DNA of 64,000 nucleotides from Hyphomicrobiaceae bacterium (lineage in GTDB: Bacteria; Pseudomonadota; Alphaproteobacteria; Rhizobiales; Xanthobacteraceae): assembly GCA_021324465.1 (NCBI GenBank), contig JAJPJB010000069.1:89585-153584 (forward strand), read 5' to 3'. Position 1 is the first letter of the stretch. The number at the start of each line of letters is the position of its first letter. Under the pieces are notes generated by a model. That model had not been told where the DNA came from and did no database searches. It saw only the letters and a list, made by a program, of their open reading frames with translations. The translations under genes were made by a program, and so were the position numbers. Below are positions 8,357-20,291 of this stretch, piece after piece.

Positions 8357-8475
8357 GGTAAATTCCTTAGGCCCGATGCTGAATGGAACTTTGGCCGAAT
8401 CTTTGGCGCATGCCGGCGGCGGCTTATTGTTTGAGCCATAGATAAGCGCCGGTCGAGCAACCGGCGAGAGGCTAA

Positions 8476-9468
8476 TCAGTCGCGCTTAGCGATGCCGGCT
8501 TTGTCGATGACCGCACTCCATTTGGCGATGTCGGCCTTCATTCGGGCGGTCATCTCTTCCGGCGTGCTCCAGCGCATGGCCATGCCCATCTGTTTGGCGC
8601 GATCCTGAACGTCGGGGCTGGGGATCACGTCTTTCATCGCCTGATTGAGAATAGTGACGATTTTGGCCGGCGTTGCCGCGGGAACCGAAATGCCATTCCA
8701 GCTCGTTACGTCATAGCCCTTGATGCCGCTCTCGCCGACGGTCGGCACCGCGGGCAAATAGGCCGTCCGCTGCAAACCTGCGGAGGCAATCGCCACGAGC
8801 TTCTTGTCAGCTAAAAGGCCGCTGATCGCGGCATAGAATTCGAACGCTACATCGATATCGCCGCGCATCAGCGCGCCGGCCATGTCGGGCGAGGCGCGGA
8901 ACGGCACGATCGTCGCTTTGATCCCCGTCGTACTGATGAAGAGCTCCGCGGCGAGGTTTTGTGTGCTGCCAGGATTGATGGTGCCGATATTGATCTTGCC
9001 GGGATTTTTTTGCGCAGCCGCGACAATATCTTGCACCGCCTTCAGTGGCGAGCCAGCGCGCGTGACCAGCAACAGGTCGAAAAATGCTGCGGTCGATACC
9101 GAGGCGAAATCGGTGAGGACGTTATACGGCAGCGATTTGAAGAGCGCGGCCGCAATTGCGGTATTATTGCCGGTCATCAACAGCGTGTAGCCGTCGGGCG
9201 CGGCGGCAGCAGCAGCCTGCGCGGCGACCACGCCAGCCGCACCAGGGCGGTTCTCGACGACGAATTGTTGGTTGAGGCGGCTCGACAATTTGTCGCTCAA
9301 GATGCGCATGCCGACATCGGCGACGCCGCCCGCCGCATAGGGCACGATCAGCGTCACGGCGCGGATTGGATAGTCGGCCCCGCGCGACGCCTCTGGCCAG
9401 GCGGCGGCGAGCCATGAGCCCAATCCTAAGGTCCAGACGATGGCCAGCGCTGCGCGCCCTGCTCGCAT
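8476..9468 (-). CDS. Bug/TctC-family tripartite tricarboxylate binding protein (copy 1)
   Basis: The 330-residue exported protein has a signal peptide ending near SRGA, then YPIRAVTLIVPYAAGGVADV, the family's opening ligand-loop signature. VENRPGAAGVVAAQAAAAAAPDGYTLL and the later PTVGESGIKGYDVTSWNGI are further hallmarks. Bug proteins bind carboxylates or amides in the periplasm and deliver them to TctAB permeases. No tctA or tctB is nearby, so it is an orphan binding protein of unknown ligand. It sits upstream of tldD on the same strand with a 119 bp gap. Confidence 0.88.
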   Translation of the reverse strand: MRAGRAALAIVWTLGLGSWLAAAWPEASRGADYPIRAVTLIVPYAAGGVADVGMRILSDKLSSRLNQQFVVENRPGAAGVVAAQAAAAAAPDGYTLLMTGNNTAIAAALFKSLPYNVLTDFASVSTAAFFDLLLVTRAGSPLKAVQDIVAAAQKNPGKINIGTINPGSTQNLAAELFISTTGIKATIVPFRASPDMAGALMRGDIDVAFEFYAAISGLLADKKLVAIASAGLQRTAYLPAVPTVGESGIKGYDVTSWNGISVPAATPAKIVTILNQAMKDVIPSPDVQDRAKQMGMAMRWSTPEEMTARMKADIAKWSAVIDKAGIAKRD

Positions 9469-9547
9469 CGGCTATCTCCCGTATCGTCTACTGGAACCCT
9501 ACGCGTCCCCGGGCCTGCGTCAATTGTCGTTGAATGAAGCGGACTTG

Positions 9548-10105
9548 CTATGGCAGCTGATCGTAGCCCTCGCCAAAGCCCTTCAGGCTCATCGGGAAGC
9601 CGATGCCTTCCTCAGGCGTCTGAAAAATGATGAAGGTTGAAGTCTGCCCGGTGCGCAGCTGATTGATCAGCTTGTCGTCCATCACCACCTCGGCGACGCA
9701 ACCATTGGGCAGACAGCGCACAAAGCCGGCGCGGCCGACGTCCTGGTTGTCGATCTTCAGCCCAAGACCCGACGGCAAGAGAACGCCCAGCGGCGCGACC
9801 ACGCGCATGAGCCGGCTCTTCTGGTCCGACGTTTTGAGCACGATGACGGTCAGGCCGACATTGGGGCGGTCCTCCGCAGTTACGCTCTGCATCAAAGCGC
9901 ATTGCTCGCCTTGCGCGCCCGGCGGGGTGTCGCAGCGGATCTGCCAGTCGCCATGAACGGATTTGACCGCGCCTTGACCAAAAGCTGGGCCATGGAAGCC
10001 GCTTGCAACCGCAAAGAGCAAGGCGGCGCCTGCGACTGGAAGGTCCGAACGACCCGATCGGGGAGCCAGCGGCCGCAGCCGTCTTCGGCGAGCGAATATC
10101 GCCAT
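9548..10105 (-). CDS. invasion-associated locus B (IalB) family exported protein
   Basis: The start at 10105 is set by GGAGAGAGG a few bases upstream; the ORF is open to 10213 but that extension is Arg/Trp-rich and unlikely. The 185-residue product has a signal peptide ending near AFGQ, then VHGDWQIRCDTPPG, ECALMQ-like and LPNGCVAEVVMDD segments typical of IalB. Four cysteines probably form two disulfides. Family members are periplasmic; the name comes from Bartonella erythrocyte invasion, but the family is common in free-living rhizobia. It is divergent from the cox operon. Confidence 0.8.
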   Translation of the reverse strand: MAIFARRRRLRPLAPRSGRSDLPVAGAALLFAVASGFHGPAFGQGAVKSVHGDWQIRCDTPPGAQGEQCALMQSVTAEDRPNVGLTVIVLKTSDQKSRLMRVVAPLGVLLPSGLGLKIDNQDVGRAGFVRCLPNGCVAEVVMDDKLINQLRTGQTSTFIIFQTPEEGIGFPMSLKGFGEGYDQLP

Positions 10106-10702
10106 GATCACCTCTCTCCTGAACCGCTGCATAGCCCCCGCGACCGCCAAGCATCCCTCGAAAGGCCGCCGCCTAACAGCCGCCCAACAAAGCCGTCCCC
10201 ATAAGCCGCCCACCCAGCGGCTCCCTACGCCGACCCCCGCAGCCTCGCCAATAAAGCCTGCCGCCGCCTCGCCCGCGACGCGAGTCTCGGCGCGATCAAC
10301 CAGCCCGAATCACGACAGTCGGGCGGGCCTTTGCGAGGCTTGCCTACATGGTGAGCCTACCGTGTCAAGGTTGATCCAAAAACAAGGCATTGTGGCCATC
10401 GGAAGGTCGAGGACCGCTCGGAAGCGGTGGCCGAGAAAACGTGTCGCAAGGCCGGCCGCCGGAGCTGCATGATCGCTGTGCACGATCGTCGCACCGGCGA
10501 CGAGGAGCGCATTGCAGCAAAGCCGGATTTGTGGTTTGGAGAACCCGGAATCTTCGTCGTGACCGCCTGCGGACGACGGGCCGCGGCGCTATGCCGCTTC
10601 CAATCGCGGCGTTCACACTGTTGCGGGCTGAGCCGGAGCAAGCTCTCGGCCTTTGCTGTCGATGGTGGTGATCAACAAGAGAAGCAGGGAGACGAGCGAC
10701 AG
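10106..10702. other. 597 bp divergent intergenic region between ialB and coxB
   Basis: No convincing gene is seen. Bases 10140-10290 are rich in CCGCC on the plus strand with degenerate repetition, which explains open frames there. An ORF opened at 10427 is only an upstream extension of coxB lacking family residues. A FixK-like half-site TTGAT occurs at 10371 without a matching second half. The promoters of both flanking genes must lie here but I could not place them. Confidence 0.5.
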
Positions 10703-11554
10703 ATGAAGGTGCGTGTACATTTGACCGCCATTGCCGCGGCGGCCGGCGCCGCGCTCGCCAGCGCGGGCGCCGCGCTCGCGCAGACTGGGCAGCCGGTGCC
10801 GTGGCAAATGGACTTGCAGCCCGCTGCGACGCCCGTCATGGATCAGATTGCGGGCTTCCACACGTTCCTGCTCTGGATCATCGCAGCGATTTCCCTGTTC
10901 GTGCTCGCATTGCTTTTGATCGTGGTCGTGCGCTTCAATGGACGCAGTAATCCGACGCCGTCGCGCGCTACCCACAACACGCCGCTGGAAGTCGTCTGGA
11001 CCATCGTTCCGGTCATCATTCTTGCAGTGATCGCGGTGCCGTCATTCCGGCTTCTGTTCGTCGAGCTAGAGGTGCCCAAGCCCGATCTCACCATCAAGGC
11101 GACCGGCAAGCAGTGGTTCTGGAGCTACAGCTATCCCGACAATGGCAATTTCGAATTCGACTCGCTGATGATCCCCGAGAAGGATCTCAAGCCCGGCCAG
11201 CCGCGGCTTCTTGCGGTCGACAATGAGATGGTCGTGCCGGTGAACAAGGTCGTTCATGTTCTGGTGACCGGCGCCGACGTGATTCACTCTTTCACCGTGC
11301 CGTCGTTCGGCATTCGCATTGATGCCATTCCGGGCCGCATGAATGAGACCTGGTTCAAGGCGACTACCACCGGCACATACTATGGCCAGTGCTCGGAGCT
11401 GTGCGGAAAGGACCATTCCTTCATGCCGATCGCGGTGCGCGTCGTCAGCGACAGCGATTTCAACGCATGGCTCGCTCAGGCGAAGCAGAAATATGCAACG
11501 GACCAGTTGGCGCCGCCAAATGCCCTTGCTGCGGCGGCGCCGCGGACGCAGTGA
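10703..11554 (+). CDS. coxB: cytochrome c oxidase subunit II
   Basis: The start is the ATG at 10703, which gives a proper signal peptide (cleavage near ALAQ, residue 27) and 283 residues. Two membrane helices follow (about 52-77 and 96-120), then the periplasmic cupredoxin domain. CuA ligands are visible: H195, C230, E232, C234, H238 and M241 in YYGQCSELCGKDHSFM. It accepts electrons from cytochrome c in the aa3-type terminal oxidase. It leads a cluster whose downstream genes overlap or nearly touch. Confidence 0.95.
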   Translation: MKVRVHLTAIAAAAGAALASAGAALAQTGQPVPWQMDLQPAATPVMDQIAGFHTFLLWIIAAISLFVLALLLIVVVRFNGRSNPTPSRATHNTPLEVVWTIVPVIILAVIAVPSFRLLFVELEVPKPDLTIKATGKQWFWSYSYPDNGNFEFDSLMIPEKDLKPGQPRLLAVDNEMVVPVNKVVHVLVTGADVIHSFTVPSFGIRIDAIPGRMNETWFKATTTGTYYGQCSELCGKDHSFMPIAVRVVSDSDFNAWLAQAKQKYATDQLAPPNALAAAAPRTQ

Positions 11555-14198
<2,644 letters not shown>

Positions 14199-14202
<4 letters not shown>

Positions 14203-14387
14203 GCTTGGGCGAGACGATGAGCGATAGCGGGCGGAAGCCGGAAGGCGGCATCAAACTGACCGAGGAGCAGCTGCGCGCGCGCCGCTCCCGCTCGATCGCG
14301 ATTGCGGTGACGCTCGGGCTGCTGGCGCTCTTGTTCTATATCGTGACCCTGGTCAAAGGACCGGGCGTGTTGGAGCGGCCGCTGTGA
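14199..14387 (+). CDS. CoxF-like small membrane protein of the oxidase cluster
   Basis: The 62-residue product sits between ctaB and ctaG, overlapping both by 4 bp (ATGA, then GTGA). It has a charged N-terminus ([14 protein letters not shown]) and one membrane helix ([20 protein letters not shown]) before a short tail. Small proteins of this layout at this position in rhizobial cox operons are called CoxF; the biochemical role is not established. An alternative start is ATG 14217, which removes six residues. Confidence 0.75.
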
Positions 14388-14983
14388 AACAGACCTCTCG
14401 TCCGCCGCGTCGAACCGATCTTGTCGTCGCCTTTGCGTGCGGCGCCTTTGTCGCGCTGATGCTCGGCATGGCCTACGCTGCGGTGCCGCTTTATTCGTGG
14501 TTTTGCCGCACCACGGGCTTTGGCGGCACCACGCAAGTGGCAAAATCCGTGCCCACCAAGGGAGTCTCCGGACGCACGATCACGGTGCGCTTCGATTCTA
14601 ATGTCGCGCCGGGGCTGCCTTGGAGCTTCGAGCCCGAGCGGCGGACCATCGATGTCCATCTCGGCGAAGTCGTTACCATCTATTACTCGGTGACAAACGA
14701 GTCGGCGCGCACGACCACCGGCCAGGCCGGTTACAATGTCACGCCGCCGACCGCCGGCATCTATTTCGAAAAGATCAACTGCTTCTGCTTCACGCAACAA
14801 ACGATGAAACCGGGTGAAAAGCGCGACATGGCGGTTGTGTTCTATGTCGACCCGAAACTCGCCAAGGATTCGGAACAAGATTCGCTCAACAACATCACGC
14901 TCTCCTACACGTTCTATCCGGTGCGCGAGCCGGAACGGCCGGTAGCGGAGGGTGGAGCCGCGGAGAAATCCGGGCGTATCTGA
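14384..14983 (+). CDS. ctaG: cytochrome c oxidase assembly protein CtaG/Cox11
   Basis: The 199-residue copper chaperone inserts CuB into subunit I. A single N-terminal membrane helix (about 13-36) is followed by a soluble periplasmic domain. The copper-binding C-x-C is C133/C135 in [11 protein letters not shown], and the CRTTGFGGT motif after the helix is conserved. It starts with GTG overlapping the stop of the small upstream gene. A 64 bp gap separates it from ctaE. Confidence 0.94.
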   Translation: MKQTSRPPRRTDLVVAFACGAFVALMLGMAYAAVPLYSWFCRTTGFGGTTQVAKSVPTKGVSGRTITVRFDSNVAPGLPWSFEPERRTIDVHLGEVVTIYYSVTNESARTTTGQAGYNVTPPTAGIYFEKINCFCFTQQTMKPGEKRDMAVVFYVDPKLAKDSEQDSLNNITLSYTFYPVREPERPVAEGGAAEKSGRI

Positions 14984-15047
14984 AGTAACGCATCAAGACG
15001 GCGCCGGCGGGTAAAGCCGCCCGCGTCCAAGGGTGGAGAGAGAGACG

Positions 15048-15893
15048 ATGGCTAATGCGCATGCCGGACCGCACCACGATTACCACCTGGTCAATCCCAG
15101 CCCGTGGCCTGCGGTAGGGTCGGTTTCAGCCTTCGTCGCGGCCGTCGGCCTGATTCTGTGGATGCATCACATGGTGACCTATGCACCTGTGATCTTCGGC
15201 GCCGGCATGATCGGCATCGCCTATACCATGATCGGCTGGTGGCGCGACGTCATCTACGAGGCCGAGGTCGAAGGCGATCACACCCGTGTCGTGCAGATCT
15301 CGCATCGCTACGGCATGATCCTGTTCATCGCCTCCGAGGTGATGTTCTTCGTCGCTTGGTTCTGGGCTTACTTCAACACCGCCCTGTTTCCGGACGAGCT
15401 GCGCGATGTGGCGCGCATCGCCTATACCGGCGGGGTTTGGCCACCCAAGGGCGTCGAGACCTTCGACCCCTGGCACCTGCCGCTTCTCAACACGCTCATT
15501 CTGCTTACCTCAGGCACCACAGTGACCTGGGCGCACCACGCGCTGCTCGAGAACGATCGCAAGGGCCTGATCTGGGGCCTGGTCTGCACCATCGCGCTGG
15601 GCCTAAGCTTCACCGGCGTGCAGGCTTGGGAATATTCGCACGCGGCCTTCCACTATTCCGGCAATATCTACGGCGCGACCTTCTTCATGGCGACCGGTTT
15701 CCACGGCGCGCATGTCATTATCGGCTCGATCTTCCTGACCGTCTGCCTATTCCGCGCCATGGCCGGCCAGTTCAAGCCGACGCAGCATCTGGGCTTCGAG
15801 TTCGCCGCCTGGTACTGGCACTTCGTCGACGTGGTGTGGCTGTTTCTGTTCGCTTGCATCTATGTGTGGGGCGGGGGCGCGCATGCCGGCTAG
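15048..15893 (+). CDS. ctaE: cytochrome c oxidase subunit III
   Basis: I chose the ATG at 15048, which has GGAGAGAGAG four bases upstream; an in-frame GTG at 15033 lies before it. The 281-residue protein has seven membrane helices with family signatures [10 protein letters not shown], the [13 protein letters not shown] helix, [17 protein letters not shown] and [11 protein letters not shown]. It stabilises the catalytic core and the proton path. The downstream gap carries a dispersed palindromic repeat before DUF983. Confidence 0.95.
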   Translation: MANAHAGPHHDYHLVNPSPWPAVGSVSAFVAAVGLILWMHHMVTYAPVIFGAGMIGIAYTMIGWWRDVIYEAEVEGDHTRVVQISHRYGMILFIASEVMFFVAWFWAYFNTALFPDELRDVARIAYTGGVWPPKGVETFDPWHLPLLNTLILLTSGTTVTWAHHALLENDRKGLIWGLVCTIALGLSFTGVQAWEYSHAAFHYSGNIYGATFFMATGFHGAHVIIGSIFLTVCLFRAMAGQFKPTQHLGFEFAAWYWHFVDVVWLFLFACIYVWGGGAHAG

Positions 15894-15908
15894 TGGCGAT
15901 CTTCTCTC

Positions 15909-15965
15909 ATCCATTCCCGCGCAAGCGGGAATCGAAGGCGCCGGTACACGCTTTCGCGGGGACAA
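15909..15965. repeat. dispersed intergenic palindromic repeat (copy A)
   Basis: A perfect palindrome ATTCCCGC-GCAA-GCGGGAAT occupies 15913-15932, a stem closed by a GNRA-type tetraloop in RNA. A second partial arm with CGCTTTCGCGGGGAC follows to about 15963. The 14-base core CCCGCGCAAGCGGG recurs exactly at 43707-43720. Such GC-rich palindromes are scattered in Bradyrhizobium-like intergenic regions. It lies between ctaE and the next gene and could act on mRNA ends. Confidence 0.75.
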
Positions 15966-15986
15966 GCGAAAATGTACAGTGCGGCC

Positions 15987-16376
15987 ATGGCTGACGACGC
16001 GCCAAAGGCCCTTTCCTCCGCTATTGTCGCGGGCCTGACCTGCTCCTGCCCGCGCTGCGGCCAAGGCAAGCTGTTTCAAGGCTTTTTGACATTGCGGCCG
16101 CGCTGCGATGCGTGCGGGCTCGATTATGAGTTTGTCGATTCCGGTGACGGACCGGCGGTCTTCATCATGTTCCTGGCGGGCGCGATCGTGGTCGGTGCGG
16201 CGCTCATCACCGAGGTCGAGTTTCATCCCCCCTATTGGGTGCACGCAGCGCTATGGTTGCCGCTGATATTGATCGTGACGCTCGGCCCCTTGCGGCCGAT
16301 GAAGGGCCTGATGATTGCGCTGCAATTCCATCACCGAGCGGCGGAAAGCCGCTTCGGCTCCGCTGATCGGCCGTGA
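15987..16376 (+). CDS. DUF983 family membrane protein
   Basis: The 129-residue protein has two C-x-x-C motifs (CSCPRCGQG and CDACGLDY), likely a small zinc ribbon, followed by two membrane helices (about 57-78 and 84-106). DUF983 genes are regularly found between coxC and surf1 in alphaproteobacteria, which suggests a part in oxidase assembly, but none is proven. ATG 15972 is an alternative start with GGGGAC upstream, but it borders the repeat. Confidence 0.78.
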   Translation: MADDAPKALSSAIVAGLTCSCPRCGQGKLFQGFLTLRPRCDACGLDYEFVDSGDGPAVFIMFLAGAIVVGAALITEVEFHPPYWVHAALWLPLILIVTLGPLRPMKGLMIALQFHHRAAESRFGSADRP

Positions 16377-16479
16377 TAGTGCTGCCGGCGCAATCAGCAG
16401 CGGCGCTAGCGATCATGAATATCCGGAGCCATCAGGAGAGCGGCCCGAGGCGCCGACTGCGGCGCCAGTCCGGACGATC

Positions 16480-17232
16480 TTGGCTCGGTCTCGCCGTGCC
16501 TGCGGCTTGGCCTTCGCAGTCCTCATCGGACTCGGTGTCTGGCAACTTCAGCGCAAGGCCTGGAAGGAAGGGCTAATCGCATCGCTGACCGTGCGCCTTG
16601 TCGCCGCGCCGCAGGCGTTGCCTCCGGCTGGCGATTGGCCATCATTGAATCAGGACAAGGACGAATATCGCCGCGTCGCTTTCACGGCGCAGTTTGCCAA
16701 CGATAAGGAAGCGCTGGTCTTCGCCACCGGCACGGCTTTTCGGCCGGACCTCGCCAATGCCGGGCCGGGCTATTGGGTCTTCACGCCGGCGCGGCTTGCC
16801 GACGGTACCACCGTCATCGTCAATCGCGGCTTTGTACCGGATGGCAAACAGGACCCAAAAACGCGCTCCGAGGGCGAAACTGCCGCGCCGGTTACGATTG
16901 TCGGCGCCATGCGCTGGCCTGATACGCGGCACTGGTTCACGCCGGGCGATGATTCGGCGCGTAATCTCTGGTTCGTTCGCGATCCGGCAGCGATCGCCGC
17001 TGCCAAGGGCCTCGGTGCGGTCGCGCCGTTCTATGTCGAGCAGGAATCGCCCATGCCGCCCGGCGGATTGCCGCAGCCGGGCAGGCTCGTCGTGAGCCTT
17101 CCCGACAATCACCTGCAATATGCCCTCACTTGGTTCGGCCTGGCGGGCGTCCTGGCCGGCGTCTTCGTCTCCTGGGCGGTCACGTCCAGCCGTCGTCATG
17201 GAGACGAAGAAGCAGGCGAGGCGGGATGTTAG
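16480..17232 (+). CDS. SURF1 family cytochrome oxidase biogenesis protein
   Basis: SURF1 helps heme a insertion into subunit I. The protein shows the N-terminal helix LAFAVLIGLGVWQLQRKAWKEG, the DEYRRVAFTAQF region, an RGFVP motif (VNRGFVPDGKQ) and a C-terminal helix preceded by PDNHLQYALTWFGLA. The reading frame is open from TTG 16315, inside DUF983, and contains no ATG; I place the start at TTG 16480, giving 250 residues, close to the family norm. This start is uncertain. It ends the cox cluster. Confidence 0.88.
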   Translation: MARSRRACGLAFAVLIGLGVWQLQRKAWKEGLIASLTVRLVAAPQALPPAGDWPSLNQDKDEYRRVAFTAQFANDKEALVFATGTAFRPDLANAGPGYWVFTPARLADGTTVIVNRGFVPDGKQDPKTRSEGETAAPVTIVGAMRWPDTRHWFTPGDDSARNLWFVRDPAAIAAAKGLGAVAPFYVEQESPMPPGGLPQPGRLVVSLPDNHLQYALTWFGLAGVLAGVFVSWAVTSSRRHGDEEAGEAGC

Positions 17233-17405
17233 CCCAAACGAGGCCTCCGGCTTCCTTGTGAAGGCATCGGCTTTTCTATTAGTGTGACCAGGGTTCCGGC
17301 GTTATCTACGCAGATTGGCCAGCGGCCGTCGTCGTAAATATCGTTTGGGATCAATGCGTTAATTATTTTTGGCCGAAGCCAGGCCAGCCCCAGGAAAGCC
17401 AAACA

Positions 17406-18833
17406 GTGCATTATGTCTCGACCAGGGGCGCTGCCCCGTCATCCGGCTTTGCCGAGGTCATGCTTGCGGGTCTTGCCCGTGACGGCGGCCTCTATGTGCC
17501 GGACGTTGCCGAGGAAGGCTGGCCCCGGCTGGCGCCCAAGACGATTGCGTCCTTCGCCGGCCGGCCCTATGCCGAAGTTGCGGTCGAGGTGATCCGCCCG
17601 TTTGTGGACGATTCCATCATCGAAGCCGATCTCGCGCGCATGGCACGCGAGGCCTATGGCACGTTTCGTCACCCAGCCGTCGCGCCCCTGACGCAGCTCG
17701 ACGTCAGCACCTTTGCGCTCGAACTGTTCCATGGCCCGACACTCGCCTTCAAAGACATCGCGATGCAATTCCTGGCGCGGCTGATGGACCACGTGCTGGC
17801 CGGGCGCGGCGACCGGCGCACCATCATTGTCGCAACGTCCGGCGATACCGGCGGTGCCGCGGTCGAAGCCTTTGCCGGCCGCCAGCAGGTCGATCTCGTC
17901 GTGCTGTTTCCGCTGCAGCGCGTTTCCGACGTGCAGCGACGGATGATGACGACGACGGATGCCGGCAACGTCAAAGCCATCGCCATCGAAGGCACGTTCG
18001 ACGATTGCCAGGCGATCGTCAAAGGCCTGTTCAATCATCATGCCTTTCGCGATCAGGTCCGGCTGTCCGGCGTCAATTCGATCAATTGGGCGCGCATCGT
18101 CGCGCAAACGGTTTACTACTTCACCGCCGCGGTCGCGCTCGGCGCGCCGGCGCGCAAAATCGCCTTTACCGTGCCGACCGGCAATTTCGGTGACATCTAT
18201 GCCGGCTATGTCGCCGCACGGATGGGGCTGCCGATCGATCGGCTGATTATCGCCACCAACGTAAACGATATTCTGACGCGCACGCTGGCGACCGGCACCT
18301 ATGAGCTGCGCGACGTCGTGGCGACCGCATCGCCATCGATGGATATTCAGGTCTCGTCAAATTTCGAGCGCCTCCTGTTCGACGCTTATGGTCGCGACCC
18401 TGGCGCGGTCCGCAGCCTGATGGGCTCGCTCGCACAATCGCGGCGCTTCACGTTGTCGGCTCGCGCTTTGTCCGATATTCGCGCGCTGTTCGCGGCCGGC
18501 CGTGCCGACGAGGATGAAGTCGCCGCCACCATGCGCACGGTGCGGCGCGAGACCGGCAATTTTGTCGATCCGCACACCGCAGTCGGCATTGCGGTCGCCG
18601 AAAAGGAGCCGCGCGATCCCGCCGTGCCGATGGTCGTGCTCGCGACCGCGCACGCGGCAAAGTTTCCCGATGCGGTCGAAGCGGCCTGCGGGACGCGGCC
18701 GCAATTGCCCGATTGGCTTTCCCATATTCAGCAGCGTCCGGAGCGCGTCACGGTGCTGCCGGCAGATCAGACCGCGGTGGAGCGCTTCGTTCTTGAGACG
18801 AGCCGCGCGGCGCAAGAAGGAGCGGCAGCATGA
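17406..18833 (+). CDS. thrC: threonine synthase
   Basis: The 475-residue PLP enzyme converts O-phosphohomoserine to threonine. It starts at GTG 17406 with AGGAAA about ten bases upstream; the N-terminus MHYVSTRGAAPSSGFAEVML is standard. The PLP lysine is K116 in GPTLAFKDIAMQF, and VATSGDTGGAAVEAF and VPTGNFGDIYAGYVA bind the cofactor phosphate. The length fits the long fungal/proteobacterial branch. Its stop overlaps the start of the M16 peptidase (ATGA). Confidence 0.95.
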   Translation: MHYVSTRGAAPSSGFAEVMLAGLARDGGLYVPDVAEEGWPRLAPKTIASFAGRPYAEVAVEVIRPFVDDSIIEADLARMAREAYGTFRHPAVAPLTQLDVSTFALELFHGPTLAFKDIAMQFLARLMDHVLAGRGDRRTIIVATSGDTGGAAVEAFAGRQQVDLVVLFPLQRVSDVQRRMMTTTDAGNVKAIAIEGTFDDCQAIVKGLFNHHAFRDQVRLSGVNSINWARIVAQTVYYFTAAVALGAPARKIAFTVPTGNFGDIYAGYVAARMGLPIDRLIIATNVNDILTRTLATGTYELRDVVATASPSMDIQVSSNFERLLFDAYGRDPGAVRSLMGSLAQSRRFTLSARALSDIRALFAAGRADEDEVAATMRTVRRETGNFVDPHTAVGIAVAEKEPRDPAVPMVVLATAHAAKFPDAVEAACGTRPQLPDWLSHIQQRPERVTVLPADQTAVERFVLETSRAAQEGAAA

Positions 18834-20101
18834 GTGTTGAGGTCACGACCCTGAAATCCGGCATCAATGTGGTGACCGACGCGATGCCGCATCTGGAGTC
18901 GGCCTCGCTCGGCGTATGGGTCGCTTCCGGCAGCCGCGATGAGCGCCACGACGAGCACGGCATTTCGCACTTCCTCGAGCATATGGCCTTCAAGGGAACG
19001 CGGCGGCGCTCCGCGCGGCAGATCGCCGAGGAGATTGAGGCGGTCGGGGGCGATCTCAATGCTGCAACCGGCGCGGAAAGCACGGCCTATTATGCGCGCG
19101 TGCTCAAAGCGGACGTGGCGCTCGCGCTCGACGTGCTCGCCGACATTCTCTCCGAGCCAGCCTTTGACCACGAGGAGCTGCTGCGCGAGCAGAACGTCAT
19201 CGTGCAGGAGATCGGCGCAGTTGCCGACACGCCGGACGACCTGATCTTCGAGCATTTGAACGTGATCGCCTTCCCCGATCAGCCGCTCGGCCGCTCGATC
19301 CTTGGCACGCCGAAGACCGTGCGCTCTTTCGACGGCGGCAAATTGCGCGATTATCTTGCCAGGAATTACCGCGCGCCGGATATCGTGGTCGCTGCCGCTG
19401 GCGCGGTCGAGCACAGGGCGGTATTGGAAGAGGTCGAGAAGCGGTTCGCGACGTTCAACGGACCGGCGGGGCCGGCGCCTGAGCCGGCGCGCTTCGGCGG
19501 CGGCACGCACGTCGAAAAGCGCGAGCTCGAACAGGTCCATATCGCGCTCGGCCTGCCCGGCGTTTCGATCAACGATCCCGAACTCTACAGTCTGCAGGTC
19601 TTCACCAATGTGCTGGGCGGCGGCATGTCATCGCGGCTGTTTCAGGAAGCGCGTGAGAAACGCGGCCTGTGCTATTCGATCTATTCCTTCCACGTGCCCT
19701 ATACCGATATTGGCATGTTCGGTCTCTATGCCGGGACTGACGCTGCGGATACATCGGAACTGATGCGGCTCGTGGTCGACGAGATCGCCTCCACGGCCGA
19801 GACCATTTCCGAGCCGGAAGTTGCACGCGCCAAGGCGCAGATGAAGGCGGGCATGCTGATGGCGCTCGAGAGTTCGGGCGCACGCATCGAGCAGCTGGCG
19901 CGGCAGATGATTACACGCGGCCGGCCGATTCCGCTCGATGAACTGGTGGCGAAGGTCGAGGCCGTCACGGTCGAAAGCGCGCGCGCTGCCGGGCGCGCGC
20001 TTATCCGGCGCGGCAAGCTCGCGACCGCCGTCTTGGGGCTTGGGTCCGGGCTTGAAAGTGCCGCGGCAATTGCGGAGACTCTGACGCGCCGGGCCGCTTA
20101 A
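18830..20101 (+). CDS. M16 family zinc peptidase (mitochondrial processing peptidase-like)
   Basis: The 423-residue protein has the inverted zinc motif H-x-x-E-H at residues 47-51 (HFLEH), followed by MAFKGT and the conserved Glu of NVIVQEIG. The C-terminal half includes NVLGGGMSSRLFQEAREKRGLCYSI, the second M16 domain signature. Rhizobial homologues are close to the ancestor of the mitochondrial processing peptidase beta subunit; their native substrates are poorly known. It is translationally coupled to thrC. Confidence 0.93.
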   Translation: MSVEVTTLKSGINVVTDAMPHLESASLGVWVASGSRDERHDEHGISHFLEHMAFKGTRRRSARQIAEEIEAVGGDLNAATGAESTAYYARVLKADVALALDVLADILSEPAFDHEELLREQNVIVQEIGAVADTPDDLIFEHLNVIAFPDQPLGRSILGTPKTVRSFDGGKLRDYLARNYRAPDIVVAAAGAVEHRAVLEEVEKRFATFNGPAGPAPEPARFGGGTHVEKRELEQVHIALGLPGVSINDPELYSLQVFTNVLGGGMSSRLFQEAREKRGLCYSIYSFHVPYTDIGMFGLYAGTDAADTSELMRLVVDEIASTAETISEPEVARAKAQMKAGMLMALESSGARIEQLARQMITRGRPIPLDELVAKVEAVTVESARAAGRALIRRGKLATAVLGLGSGLESAAAIAETLTRRAA

Positions 20102-20291
20102 CAAGCTAACTCAAATTTCGCTCGTCGAGCGAGCTGCGCTCGCATGGCGCGCTACGGCGGGTTAATGTCCGCCACAGTGCGGGGCGTGACGGCGCAAAGC
20201 GGGATTTGAACTTTTCGGCGTCCGTCCTCGATTTCTCGCATTTGCGGGAACGGGCGGAGAGTGATTCGAGGCAAGGCGCTGCGATACCGCG

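Noticed and set aside
10106..10213. Extension of the IalB protein to 10213
   Set aside because: It lacks a signal peptide at the new end, and a strong ribosome binding site supports the start at 10105.
10427..10702. N-terminal extension of coxB
   Set aside because: The upstream frame has no signal peptide or family residues, while ATG 10703 gives a normal signal peptide and CuA numbering.
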